From GCA-2715965 sp047608975 (GTDB lineage Bacteria > Verrucomicrobiota > Verrucomicrobiia > Limisphaerales > JAYPXF01), in assembly GCA_047608975.1 (NCBI GenBank), contig JBLFYM010000003.1:40543-104542 (forward strand): a DNA stretch of 64,000 nt, in the 5' to 3' direction. Of the stretch, positions 26,569-36,900 are shown one piece after another; position 1 is the first letter of the stretch; each line of letters begins with the position of its first letter. The notes under the pieces were generated by a model. It ran no database searches. It was not told the DNA's origin and saw only the letters and a list, made by a program, of their open reading frames with translations. Made by a program: the position numbers and the translations under genes.

Positions 26569-28224
26569 ATGCGACGATTCATCACATTGCTGCCCGAACT
26601 GGATGGAGCCGACGACGCGGCAAAGCTGCGCGCTCTAACCGACTACTTCCGTGATCTGCCCGACGGTGCCGGGGCGTGGGCAGTCTGGCTTTTCCTGGGC
26701 AACCGCCCCGAACGTTTGATCACGAACGCCCAGCTGCGAGAAGGCGTGATCGCCGAAACGAAGCTGCCAGCCTGGTTGGTGGACGAAAGCTGTAAAGCCG
26801 TTGATGATCCATGCGAAACATTCGCACTGCTCCTGGACACCGCTGGCATCAGCTCCGCGGAGGGATGCCCGTGGTCACTCGACGTATTTCTCAGGAAAAC
26901 TATTCCCCGAATGTCGGGCGATGATGCCACGGCAAAGCGAAAGGAATTTGGACAAATCTGGCGGAACCTCTCACTGCCCGAATGCCATTTCTTTCACCGA
27001 TTGGTCACCGGGACATTCCGCATTTCCGTGCCCCAACGATTGGTCGTGCAAGCTCTGTCGAAAAGAGCGCGCGTCCCGGACGCAGTCATTGCGTTGCGGC
27101 TTAAGAACGGCATGCAGCATGAGCCGGATTGCTTCAAGTCGCTCCTTACCAAAGCAAGCGCTGACGAAGGGACGTGTCAGCCCTATCCATTTGGAACCAC
27201 GGAGGCGATCACCGCTGAAATGGATCCACCGGGATCGATCGAAGAATGGCAGATCGAATACGTATGGGATGGGCTACGCGCCCAGATCATCCGCCGCGGT
27301 GACCATACCCTGATCTGGAATCAGAACACGGAGCTGATCACGGAGTCTTATCCCGAGCTCAGTGAAGCCGCCCACTTCCTACCCAATGGAACGGTTCTCG
27401 AAGGCACCCTCGTCGCGTTGATCAACAACCGCCCGCAACCGATTGCCCGGGCCGGAGAAAGTGGAACGAAAAAAGATCCAACGCCAGCGACGATCGTGTT
27501 TCTCGTGTCCGATATGTTGGAACAGGACGGCAAGGATCTTCGCGACTTCACCGTGACCAAACGCCGGGAGATCCTTTGCGACCTGCACGCAGACTGGGAG
27601 GAGCGCGCGCGCAAACATACGCGGGGAACATTCGTGCAAGGCGATCTGTTTGCTGCGCCGGCAGCGGAAGTCAATCTACCCGTCCAACTTGCAGATACAC
27701 TGCAGCTGAAAGACTGGGACGAGCTGCGAAACGAAGTGGCAGACGCCCGCGGCGGGGGTGCTGAAGGGCTTTTACTGAAGCAACGTTCGGTGACATCCCG
27801 CGACGATCCCGGAACGGACAACTGCCTGCTCTGGGCCGCCCCCCCCTTGACGGTCTTAGTAGTGCTGACCGCGGCGCGGCAATTTGATGACGGATCGCCG
27901 ACAGAATACGTCTTCGCAGTTTGGGACAAGGAGGCCCTGGTTACCGTGACGAAAGCCACCACCGGATTCGTAAAGGAAGAATCAGCCGACCTGCGAAAGT
28001 TCGTAAGAGAGCATACAATTGAACGCCATGGACCGGTTCGTTTGGTCGCAGCCGATCTGGTGTTCGGACTGGAATTCGATGGCGTCCACGAATCGTCGCG
28101 TCACAAATCACGCCTCTCGCTCCGCAACCCACGCATCGGCAGTTGGAAGAAGGACACTCCGGCCAACGAAGCCAGCACACTGGCGGATCTTAGAAACCTC
28201 ATCCCAGCTTTGGCTGAGGATTGA
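26569..28224 (+). CDS. Degenerate ATP-dependent DNA ligase homologue (pseudo-ligase)
   Basis: A 551-residue protein that follows the nuclease by 3 bp and aligns by eye along its whole length with the ATP-dependent DNA ligases of the ligase/nuclease loci, including the C-terminal RHKSRLSLRNPRIG block. The active site is destroyed. Motif I, normally KxDGxR, reads YVWDGLR, with Val232 in place of the lysine that carries AMP. The motif III glutamate is Thr280 (LEGTL). Motif V, normally WWKWK, is CLLWA at residues 419-423. Motif IV EGLLLK (399-404) persists. The frame is intact with no stops. It probably cannot ligate DNA but may bind DNA or the nuclease. The start ATG and ordinary codon use argue against recent pseudogenisation. 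Confidence 0.85.
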   Translation: MRRFITLLPELDGADDAAKLRALTDYFRDLPDGAGAWAVWLFLGNRPERLITNAQLREGVIAETKLPAWLVDESCKAVDDPCETFALLLDTAGISSAEGCPWSLDVFLRKTIPRMSGDDATAKRKEFGQIWRNLSLPECHFFHRLVTGTFRISVPQRLVVQALSKRARVPDAVIALRLKNGMQHEPDCFKSLLTKASADEGTCQPYPFGTTEAITAEMDPPGSIEEWQIEYVWDGLRAQIIRRGDHTLIWNQNTELITESYPELSEAAHFLPNGTVLEGTLVALINNRPQPIARAGESGTKKDPTPATIVFLVSDMLEQDGKDLRDFTVTKRREILCDLHADWEERARKHTRGTFVQGDLFAAPAAEVNLPVQLADTLQLKDWDELRNEVADARGGGAEGLLLKQRSVTSRDDPGTDNCLLWAAPPLTVLVVLTAARQFDDGSPTEYVFAVWDKEALVTVTKATTGFVKEESADLRKFVREHTIERHGPVRLVAADLVFGLEFDGVHESSRHKSRLSLRNPRIGSWKKDTPANEASTLADLRNLIPALAED

Positions 28225-28350
28225 GTTCTATCCCTCGGAGGCAGCCGAGGTAACGAGGCTCATTTGTGGTAAGGCGTGGACTGAGATTCTCGCGAGCCAA
28301 AGAAACGGCTTGGAGGACGAAACACTTCAGGGAACGATGTCCGGCAGCTC

Positions 28351-29904
28351 ATGAAACGAATTCTCCTTCTGATCATCGCCAGCTTGCTGACCGCCAGCGC
28401 AGGTGCAGCGAAACGCCCGAACATTCTCTTCATCATCGCCGATGACGCGTCGCGCGACAGCTTTGGCGCGTATGGTAGCAGCTACGTGAAGACACCCAAC
28501 TTTGACCGTATTGCCAATGAAGGCGTCATGTTCACCCAGGCCTACAACTGCAACCCGAAGTGCGCGCCAGCGCGGGCGTGCCTACTTACGGGTCGGTATT
28601 CATGGCAACTGGAAGCGGCCGGCAATCATAACCCGTTCCTCCCGGAGAAGTGGAAGTTCTTCCCCTACCTCTTGGAGCAGAGCGGCTACTTCATGGGATT
28701 CACCGGTAAGGGTTGGGGGCCGGGCAAGTGGGCGGGACATGACGGGCAGAAGGGTAAGTTCGAGCAGGACAATCCCGCTGGACATCCGTTCCAAGACGCC
28801 AAAGCAAAGCCAACCTACAAAGGTATCAGTTCACGCGACTACGCGGCGAACTTCGCGCAGTTCCTCAAGGTTCGCCCCCAGGACAAGCCGTTCACATTCT
28901 GGCTGGGCACCCATGAACCTCATCGCGGCTACGGCAAAGACAATTGGAAGAAGGACGGTCGCAACCTGGCGGACGTGACGGTCCCCGCCTACTACCCAGA
29001 CAATGAAATAGTCCGGGGAGATCTCGCGGACTATGCAATCGAAGTGGAGTGGTATGACAAGCACATCGGGTTGGCCCTCAAACATCTCAACGATGCGGGC
29101 GAGCTGGACAACACCGTCATCATCGCGACCTCGGATCACGGCATGCCCTTTCCCCGGGTCAAGGGCCAGATCTACGACGACGGATTCCACATTCCATTTG
29201 CCGTCCGCTGGGGCGACCAGATCAAGCCGGGGCGCGTGGTGACCGATTTCATCACCTTCCCGGATCTGGCACCCACTTTGTTGGAAATCGCCGGACTGCC
29301 GAAGCATCCACAAATGACGGGGCAGAGTTTCGTGAAACAATTGATGGCGGAAACTTCCGGACGAATCGATGCGCAGCGGAGTTACACTCTGCTCGGCAAG
29401 GAACGCCATGACATCGGACGAACAGACGGCGATCTGCTGTCCGTAGGGTACCCGGCTCGGGCACTGCGGACGGATCGTTTCCTTTACGTGCGCAACTTTA
29501 AGCCGAACCGTTGGCCGGGGGGCGATCCGGATTACGGTCTGAAGAACTGTGACGGGTCTCCCACCAAATCCTTCCTCACCGGATTGTCCGCCGGAGACAA
29601 AGACTACCGATTCTACGAACTGGCATTTGGAAAACGGGCCGGCGAAGAACTCTACGACATGCGCAAGGATTCGGATTGCGTGAACAATCTGGCGGCCGAT
29701 CCCGCGTTCGCCAAAACGAAGAACCGGATGTGGCGACAGTTGGAACAACGGCTCAAGGCCCAGGGCGACCCGCGGGTTCTGGGCAACGGAGACATCTTCG
29801 ATGCCTATCCGAACTGTCAGATCGAAAGGCAGCAGGATCTTTACGGGGATAAGAATTGGGATCCGGTGAAGATCTTCGAAAAGAAATACGGGAACGGCGG
29901 CTGA
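28351..29904 (+). CDS. Exported type I sulfatase
   Basis: A 517-residue sulfatase with signal peptide MKRILLLIIASLLTASAGAA. RPNILFIIADDASRDSFGAYG gives Asp31/Asp32, and KCAPARACLLTGRYSW gives the formylglycine Cys71 in CxPxR. Further conserved: TFWLGTHEPHRGYG, IIATSDHGMPFPRVKGQIYDDG and RALRTDRFLYVRNFKPNRWPGG. The block pattern resembles the heparan-N-sulfatase/SGSH-like group of family S1. It is secreted and likely acts on a sulfated glycan. The start lies 126 bp after the pseudo-ligase stop on the same strand. Confidence 0.92.
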   Translation: MKRILLLIIASLLTASAGAAKRPNILFIIADDASRDSFGAYGSSYVKTPNFDRIANEGVMFTQAYNCNPKCAPARACLLTGRYSWQLEAAGNHNPFLPEKWKFFPYLLEQSGYFMGFTGKGWGPGKWAGHDGQKGKFEQDNPAGHPFQDAKAKPTYKGISSRDYAANFAQFLKVRPQDKPFTFWLGTHEPHRGYGKDNWKKDGRNLADVTVPAYYPDNEIVRGDLADYAIEVEWYDKHIGLALKHLNDAGELDNTVIIATSDHGMPFPRVKGQIYDDGFHIPFAVRWGDQIKPGRVVTDFITFPDLAPTLLEIAGLPKHPQMTGQSFVKQLMAETSGRIDAQRSYTLLGKERHDIGRTDGDLLSVGYPARALRTDRFLYVRNFKPNRWPGGDPDYGLKNCDGSPTKSFLTGLSAGDKDYRFYELAFGKRAGEELYDMRKDSDCVNNLAADPAFAKTKNRMWRQLEQRLKAQGDPRVLGNGDIFDAYPNCQIERQQDLYGDKNWDPVKIFEKKYGNGG

Positions 29905-29971
29905 TCGGCCAAGCCGGGGCGGAATCGGGTTTCATGCGCCAGCCAGCGTGAACCCCAACCAGGGAACGAAC

Positions 29972-31483
29972 TCAGTAAACCCGGCGGAGATTCGAGGGGA
30001 GAATGTTCAGCTCGCTGCGGTACTTGGCAACCGTGCGCCGGGCGATCTTGAGCCCCTTTCCAACCAGCAGCTTCACGATCGAATCGTCGGACAACGGGCT
30101 GTGCGTATTCTCTTCCTTGATCAGTTCGGCGATCATGTCCTTGATACTCGTGTTGGCGACATCGGTGCCTTCGGCGTTCTTGAATCCGGAGGTGAAGAAA
30201 TACTTCATTTCGAAAACACCGTGCGGCGTTTCCATGTATTTGCCGGAGACGGCCCGACTCACGGTGGTTTCGTGAACCCCGACGACTTCGGCCACCTGCA
30301 CCATCGTGAGTGGCTTCAGCTTACTGGTACCGTGCTCAAAAAACTCGTTCTGCCTTTTTAGGATTTCCGTCGCGATGTTGCAAATCGTGCTTTGACGTTG
30401 GTGCAGGCTCTTGATCAGAAACTTGCCCGCCCGAATCTTCTCACGGATGTACTCCCGATCATCGCTCGTGCTGTCACCGCTGGACATGATGTCCTTGTAG
30501 GTGTTGCTGATGCGGAGGTGCGGGATCTGGTCGTTGTTCATCGTCACCAGCCATTCACCATCCATCTTCTGAACAAAAACCTCGGGAACGATGTACTGCT
30601 GATTCTCCGAAAGAAATGCCCGACCCGGATGCGGCTCCAGGTGACTGATTCGTTCCGCCGCCTTCTGGACGTCGATGACATCGACATCGTCCCGGCCCAG
30701 ACCTGAAACAATCTCGGGAAACTTGCGCCGCGACAAACTGTCAAAATGATTGCAAATGATCGAATACTCCAACTTGTTCGTTCGTTCCGCGCGCTCCAAC
30801 TGGAGTTTGAGACATTCCTGAAGATCGGCGCAGGCAACTCCGGGGGGCTGAAACGACTGGATCAGATCCACAACGGTCTGAATGCGTTCGGGCTCAATTG
30901 CGGTGGAGTAGGAAAGCTCCTTCACCGTGGTGGCCAGGTAGCCGCGCTCGTCGATGTTCCCCACGATCAGGTCGGCGATGGAACGCGCCTGATCTTCCAA
31001 ATCCGCTTCACGAACCTGTTCCAGGAGAAACTCCTGCAGCGAAGTTTCCGCCACCAGAGAATCGAACATGAACTGACGCCTTTCCTCATCCTCGGGAGAG
31101 GATCGGGTAGGAGCGTTCGACTGAGATAAATGGTCCCGCCAGTCCTGGTCCACCTGAACGAGCTTCTCGAACTCGGCCTGAAAATCATCTACCGGCTCGC
31201 TGCTTTCCTTCTCGGTCGCCGGGTCAAAAGTGAGATCTGCGGGGGGCTCGGTGGGGTCCAACGCATCAACCGCATCGCGGTCGGCCCCGGTATCCTTGTC
31301 TTCCTGCCGCGTCTCCTCAACAGACAGTTCTTCCAATACCGGATTCTGTTCAAGTTCCTGCTCAACGAGCGCCTTGAGTTCCAGATTTGGCGCTTGGAGC
31401 ATCGCCAGAGATTGCTGGAGCTGGGGGGCCAGCACCATGGTCTGCACCTGCTTCTGTGAAAGATATAGACCTTGTTGCGCCAT
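29972..31483 (-). CDS. rpoN: RNA polymerase sigma-54 factor
   Basis: A 503-residue protein. Region I starts MAQQGLYLSQKQVQTMVLAPQLQQSLAMLQAPNLEL, glutamine- and leucine-rich as expected. An acidic region II spans about residues 60-130. The core-binding part and the helix-turn-helix (MVQVAEVVGVHETTVSRAVSGKYMETPHGVFEMKYFF) are present, and the C terminus has the RpoN box ARRTVAKYR. It directs polymerase to -24/-12 promoters and needs AAA+ activators, none of which is in the window. The frame extends to 31636, but ATG 31483 gives the canonical start. It has no co-directional neighbour. Confidence 0.96.
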   Translation of the reverse strand: MAQQGLYLSQKQVQTMVLAPQLQQSLAMLQAPNLELKALVEQELEQNPVLEELSVEETRQEDKDTGADRDAVDALDPTEPPADLTFDPATEKESSEPVDDFQAEFEKLVQVDQDWRDHLSQSNAPTRSSPEDEERRQFMFDSLVAETSLQEFLLEQVREADLEDQARSIADLIVGNIDERGYLATTVKELSYSTAIEPERIQTVVDLIQSFQPPGVACADLQECLKLQLERAERTNKLEYSIICNHFDSLSRRKFPEIVSGLGRDDVDVIDVQKAAERISHLEPHPGRAFLSENQQYIVPEVFVQKMDGEWLVTMNNDQIPHLRISNTYKDIMSSGDSTSDDREYIREKIRAGKFLIKSLHQRQSTICNIATEILKRQNEFFEHGTSKLKPLTMVQVAEVVGVHETTVSRAVSGKYMETPHGVFEMKYFFTSGFKNAEGTDVANTSIKDMIAELIKEENTHSPLSDDSIVKLLVGKGLKIARRTVAKYRSELNILPSNLRRVY

Positions 31484-31856
31484 TGCTTTTTTTTCTGAGC
31501 GCAGTAAATGCCGCGGTGATGAAAAGCTCAAGCAGGAACTCGCGGTAAATCGGGAGGGGTCGCAACTGCCCCTCGGAATAGTGGCGGACAAGGGATCAAC
31601 GCTGCGATACCGGCGATAGAAAACTCCAAGGTCCAAACCTCAAGCTCCAAAGAATCTCCAATCTGACGCGCTTCTTCTCTGCAGGGTCTCCGATTGATGC
31701 TTGAAGTCTGAAGCTTATTTGCAGTTTGAGTTTTGATGCTTGAGGCTTTTTGGGAATCTCACCGACTCGCGCTCAGTGCTGCGTTCACGAGTTCTGCCCG
31801 GTGAATTCCGGAAGCTACCCATTGCACCTTTGCCCGTCATTTGATTGCATCGATCC
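31484..31856. other. Divergent intergenic region between rpoN and the Nif3 gene
   Basis: About 370 bases without a coding frame of protein-like quality. It contains short CCTCAAGC (31638-31645) and its complement GCTTGAGG (31738-31745) within AAG/CTT-rich text typical of dispersed intergenic sequence. The promoters of both divergent genes must lie here; none is convincing to the eye. Confidence 0.4.
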
Positions 31857-32618
31857 ATGGCTGCCATCTCACTGGAGAAACTTGTCCGACATTGCGACGC
31901 GCAATTGGAAACCGCCGAGATCGAAGACTGGGCCGGCGCGGTCAATGGCTTGCAGGTTCAAAACGATGGTACGGTCTCGCACATTGCCGCCGCAGTGGAT
32001 GCCAGTCTTGCCACCGTCAACATGGCTGTGGACGCGGGGGCCGATCTGCTGATCGTTCACCACGGATTGTTCTGGTCCAAAACCACCCCTTGGACGGGCA
32101 AGCGTTACGAACTGCTTCGCCTTCTGCTTGACAACAACCTTTCCCTCTACAGCTCGCATCTGCCACTGGACTGCCACCCGCGACTAGGCAACAACGCTCA
32201 ACTCGCAAAAGCCCTGGGGCTGAAGAAGGCCGTTCCGTTTTTCCACGAAAAGGGACGTGACATCGGTTTGAGTTTCACCGCATCGCTGAGACGCGATGAT
32301 CTCCAGCAACGTCTTGAACACGCTGTCGGGGGACGGGTCACATCGCTGCCCGGAGGCGGAAAAACGTGTTCACGTATCGGGATCGTCACCGGTGGCGCGG
32401 GGGCGGAGATTGCCAAGGTGGCAGCGGCAGGAGTCGATACATTCATTACTGGTGAAGGACCGCACTGGACGTTTGCACTGGCCGAGGATCTGGGCATCAA
32501 CGTCTTCTACGCCGGTCACTACGCGACAGAGACATTCGGGGTGAAGGCACTGTCCGCACACCTGTCAAAAAAGTTCGGAGTACCGTGGGGATTCTTGGAC
32601 CATCCGACCGGACTCTGA
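31857..32618 (+). CDS. Nif3-like dinuclear metal centre protein
   Basis: A 253-residue protein of the Nif3/YbgI/DUF34 family. Metal-binding segments are LLIVHHGLFWSK (HHG), SLYSSHLPLDCHPRLGNN (HxPLD), ITGEGPHWTFALAED and AGHYATETFGVKAL with the HY..TE motif. The family forms hexameric rings with two metals per subunit; some members hydrolyse folate-like or GTP-derived substrates and others are of unknown function. The start was set at ATG 31857 (MAAISLEKLV), the usual family beginning; four codons earlier another ATG is in frame. Divergent from rpoN across 373 bp. Confidence 0.9.
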   Translation: MAAISLEKLVRHCDAQLETAEIEDWAGAVNGLQVQNDGTVSHIAAAVDASLATVNMAVDAGADLLIVHHGLFWSKTTPWTGKRYELLRLLLDNNLSLYSSHLPLDCHPRLGNNAQLAKALGLKKAVPFFHEKGRDIGLSFTASLRRDDLQQRLEHAVGGRVTSLPGGGKTCSRIGIVTGGAGAEIAKVAAAGVDTFITGEGPHWTFALAEDLGINVFYAGHYATETFGVKALSAHLSKKFGVPWGFLDHPTGL

Positions 32619-32842
32619 TTAGCGAACAACACTACTCTTCCGCCTTAGTTCATCCGCGAGACGTCCATCCCTCTGCACTGCGACTTCTTCCTGTGGTGTC
32701 TTGTTAGTCCACATTCTGCTACGGAGCCGTTCAGAATCCTGAACTTTTTAAAACGTTCCACGGCTCAGGTTCGTCAAACAAACCGTTCACCCGATCGCTT
32801 GCGGAATTACCGCATTTGGCGCTTCGACCACACCCACTCGAA

Positions 32843-33744
32843 ATGAATGCAGACGAGAGAAAGAAAGTCATCCTCGTCACCGGTGCTTCCACCGGCATCG
32901 GCCTTGCATTGTCCCGGCAGCTTGCCGAGAGCGACATCTACATCACTATTGCCACGGCTCGTCCGAGTTCACTTCCCCGTTTTGCGGAAGCCGGACTCAC
33001 CGAAAGCGATACATTCCTCATCCGCCCACTCGATGTCACCTGCCCGGGTCAGTCGAATCTCTTCGATGAAATCGAGGAACGTTGGGGCGGCGTTGATATT
33101 CTGGTGAACAACGCCGGCGTTTCATATCGCGCCGTGCAGGAACATATTGAGGAGAAGGATAAAATCGAGCAGTTCGCCGTGAACTACTTCGGCCCGATAA
33201 AACTCATTCGGCGAGCCCTTCCCCACATACGGGCGCAACGCTGGGGTCGGATCATCAAGGTGTCCTAGGTGGGCGGCATGCTGGCCCTGCCAACGATGTC
33301 AGTTTACAGCGCCTCGAAATTCGCGCTCGAAGGTGCTTCCGAAGGATTGTGGTATGAACTCCGGCCCTGGAACATTCACGTCAGCCTGGTGCAACCCGGC
33401 TTCATCAATTCGGATGGCTTCGAACATGTACGACTCACCCCGCGCGGCCGGATCGCCAGTGAGCGAAACGATGCGGACTACCATGCGCACTACGAACACA
33501 TGGGGACTTTGTGAGCAAATACATGCGCCGGACAAACGCCACGTCGGAATCTGTCGCCAACAAGATCTTCGATACGATTCGCGCGGACAAACCGCCGTTG
33601 CGCGTCCCGGCCACCATCGACGCACGCTTGTTCTCCCTGCTGCGTCGCGTTCTTCCCCGCCGCATTTATCACAGCTTTCTTTACCGCTGCCTGCCCAAGA
33701 TCGCGAAATGGGGACGGGGCAAAAATCAACCAGGGGGAAGTTAA
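32843..33744 (+). pseudogene. Short-chain dehydrogenase/reductase gene with a nonsense codon and a frameshift
   Basis: Homologous to classical SDR oxidoreductases: the NAD(P)-binding TGASTGIGLALSRQLA, the structural VNNAGVSYRAVQ, catalytic VYSASKFALEG and a C-terminal GRGKN-type tail. An in-frame TAG at 33266-33268 interrupts the chain after IIKVS. Counting back from the catalytic Tyr, the TAG falls exactly at position -13, where SDRs have the catalytic Ser. Reading continues as VGGMLALPTMSVYSASK in the same frame to TGA at 33512-33514, where a -1 shift within the GGGG run at 33502-33505 is needed to restore FVSKYMRRTNATSE. Two independent lesions indicate a pseudogene unless both are sequencing errors. 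Confidence 0.85.
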
Positions 33745-33838
33745 CGTAGGCCGCGGAGCGCTGAATTTATTCCATTTCGGCTGCCTATTGCCATCATGCC
33801 GTGGTGTTTTTCAGAACGCTCTGATTTGCCCAGTTGAA

Positions 33839-33854
33839 GCGGAATGAATTCCGC
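33839..33854. repeat. Short palindrome downstream of the SDR pseudogene
   Basis: GCGGAAT-GA-ATTCCGC is a perfect inverted repeat of 7-base arms with a 2-base centre in the 217-bp spacer between the SDR pseudogene and the 3' end of the large leftward surface-protein gene. Similar ATTCC/GGAAT text recurs about 60 bases upstream. It could be an operator-like site or a remnant of an extragenic repeat. Confidence 0.3.
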
Positions 33855-33961
33855 GCCCCGTTTCGGCATAGCCTCTTTTTCGAACACTCCCAAATAGTCC
33901 CGCCAAGTCGTTTCCCAACTCGCGCCAAGGCGCGAACTCCAATCGACCGCAATCAGCTTCC

Positions 33962-36900
33962 TCAGTGCGCCGCGGTGAGGTGCACCACGCCGCTTTGATT
34001 CGTGCCGAGGAAGTAACCGGAACGCCAGTTGGATTTCTGAACCGTGATGCCACGGAACTGAAGGGTCTGACCGGTGAGCGGATGCTGGAACGTTCCAGTC
34101 ATCACACCGGAGTTGTAGTCGGTCTGAACGGGAAGATTCATCGCCAGCGGTTCACTTAATCCACCACCGTGGAATTTGGCGGACACATGGGGCCGGGTTG
34201 AAGCCGCCGTGGGATCGTAGGTTGAACCAAACGCAAATCGACGCGAGGCGAACCCCTTCGGGAAATACTTGTCCGCCGGATCCGCCGGCTTGATCCAGCG
34301 CAGATCGCCGTAGAGATCGAGCTTTTCATCTTTGGCAGCCACGATCCAACCGGTCAGGACACCGCGTCCGCCGTAAAGCGGAATGCTGAGTGGCCAGACA
34401 CCGGAGCGTGAAACGAATGACTGCTGACGAATTGCAGTGCCGTCGGGAAGTTCGCCGGTGAACAGCACCGCGCCGGAAGGCAGGATTTCAATTTTACCGA
34501 AACCATCCCCTACCGGACTGTTCCGGGCGTCCTTCGGACTTGGGATGATCATCGTGTATTTGCCCGGGCTGACCGACGCGGTCAGACCACTGAGATCGCT
34601 GCGAAATCCGCCGAGATGTATCGTAGTGCCATCCCCGGTCATGCTGCCGACGAGGCGATCACTCTTACCACTGGGATCAATTCGAAACGCCAGGACGATC
34701 GGTGTCATATTGTTACGCTCGAATACCTGCCGGCCTTCGCCCTGCGCGTCGAACCGACCATTCAACGAAGCTTTCACTGCTCCAATTCGAAGGCTGCCTC
34801 GAAACGACGCGTCAGCCATTACGTCGATTTCAAAGTAACCGGACTGACCGGAGGCAAGCGCCGACTCACCGTGGATCAGACCATTGTACCGCCCGGCAAC
34901 GAACGGACTCGTATGCGGACGAAATACGGCTGTGAGGTTCCGGCTCTCCGACATCACAAAGCGGATTTCAGGTGCGGTCGAACTGTCCCCACGCCAACCC
35001 GCAAACTCATGTCCGGGCGCGGGCTCCGCCATCAGAATAATTGGAGATCCGGGTTCGATCGGGCGATCGGTGAGATCGGGCGTCACGCGACCAGCGCCTT
35101 CGGTCGAAACGTTCAGCCGCAATCCCGCATAGGATGCGCTCCCGCCGGCCGTGGGTGCGGGTGTCGGTCGCCGCCCGGCGGGGGAAACCTTCTCCACCGA
35201 CTGCTGCACGCCAATCCGTTGCAATCCTTCCGGCACGAGCCGGGTCGGTTTCATTCCGCGGGTCGGTAGCGGCGCGATGGCGATGGGCGGTTGCGGAAAT
35301 CCGGGAAGGCGAGAATCGGGAGTCACCCCGGGAACCACCGCTGGAACATTGCCCGGAGCGAAGAATGAACCGGCCCCATTAAAAGCGACCCGGGGAAAAT
35401 TGGTGGAAACACTGCCGTCCAGATTCACGCGGTTGCTCGCAATCGCCGGAGGCGCGGTGACCACCGCATCGGGCAAAGATGGAACCGCACTCGGAACGGA
35501 AAGAACATTTGCCGAAGGAACGCTGACAACCTCCGCTTCGTCTGCGCCGGATCGCCGGCCAAACACGCGACCAAAGGTGCGGGCAAGGAAACCAGAGCGC
35601 GTTTTCCGGGCAACCGCGGGGGCGGATGCAGTGACCTGTTCCTCGGCGATTGCCTTCGGAACGGAGGCCGGCTGGGCGGATTCCGAAATTACCGGCGCCG
35701 GGGGCGGAATCTGAAGGCTCGGATCCGGATTGAGGGAATTCAATTCGCGAAGATCCTGGGTCAACCACTCGGGTTGTCCGATCAACGGCTGCTCACCAGC
35801 CCGGGGCTCTTGGGGCTCGAAGCCATTCGCGGACAGGGCCAACTTCGCAGAAGAGCCCATCGCCGAGGCTGTCGAAGTCGTGACACCCTGATTGATCGCC
35901 ACGGAACCACCGCCGCCACCTTTCACCGAATCCGCCAGCTTCTGCTGCATCCGCGCACGTTCAACGCGTGCACTCGCCAGTTCCTCGTTCAAGGACATCA
36001 GGTTGGATTGCAGACTTGAAAGTTTACGGCCGTAAAGTTTTTCCAATCTCTTCTCCAATTCGGCATCGCTCACGCCACCCGATGCCGCCGCCGCAGTCGG
36101 TCCTACGGCAGGTGCCGGCGTTGAATCAGCGAGGGTAGTGCCAACGCGCTCGTAATCGCCCACTGCGGCCGCCTCGACGTTGTTCTTAAGATCGGCGTGC
36201 TCCTTTCGAGTCTTGGCCAACCCATCACGCATCCGACGCATGCGTTCCTCCACCGAATCGAGTTTTGAGTCAAATTCGGTCTTCGGCGCGACCCGGGCGA
36301 TGATCTCATCCGACGGACTGGGCCTGACGCTGTCGGCTTCCGAAAGGAGCTTGGCGATATCGACCACGGGCAAATTGGGATCGACCATCACGGTCGTAGC
36401 CGACTCCGTGATCTCCTCAGCCTCGATCGGCACGGTGGTTACCGAGGGCACGGCGAGATTATCCGAAAGGTCAATTTCAGCGGAGACCGAACGACTGCTG
36501 CTCACTTTAATAAAGGTTTCTGAACTCGAAGTCGCCGCTGCTTCCTCGACTGAACTCTCAATCGTGGTTTCGGTCACGCTCCCCGCGCTGGAATCAACTG
36601 TCTCCTCATGGACATTGCCCGGGTTCCGCATCCGTTTCCACATACTGACGAAGACCCCGTCTTTCGTAGGTCCTTTGACATACTCGCGAGCAACCCGAGT
36701 TTCCTCCGTGGTGACGACGCTGGTGAACTCCTGAGGTTCGCCCGGGTGACGTGCCGCCGCCAATTGACTCTCCAACTCGGCAATGCGGGACTCGTAGACC
36801 ACTTCCTGAGAAGATTTTTGAAAGCCCGTTGATACAGTCACGACTGGTTGGGTTTTGATTGTCTCGGTGACGGATTGGGTGATCACCGGGCTTCCCGCGT

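Noticed and set aside
33266..33268. Programmed readthrough or non-standard amino acid at TAG
   Set aside because: No supporting structure was seen, and an additional frameshift downstream makes a decayed gene more likely.
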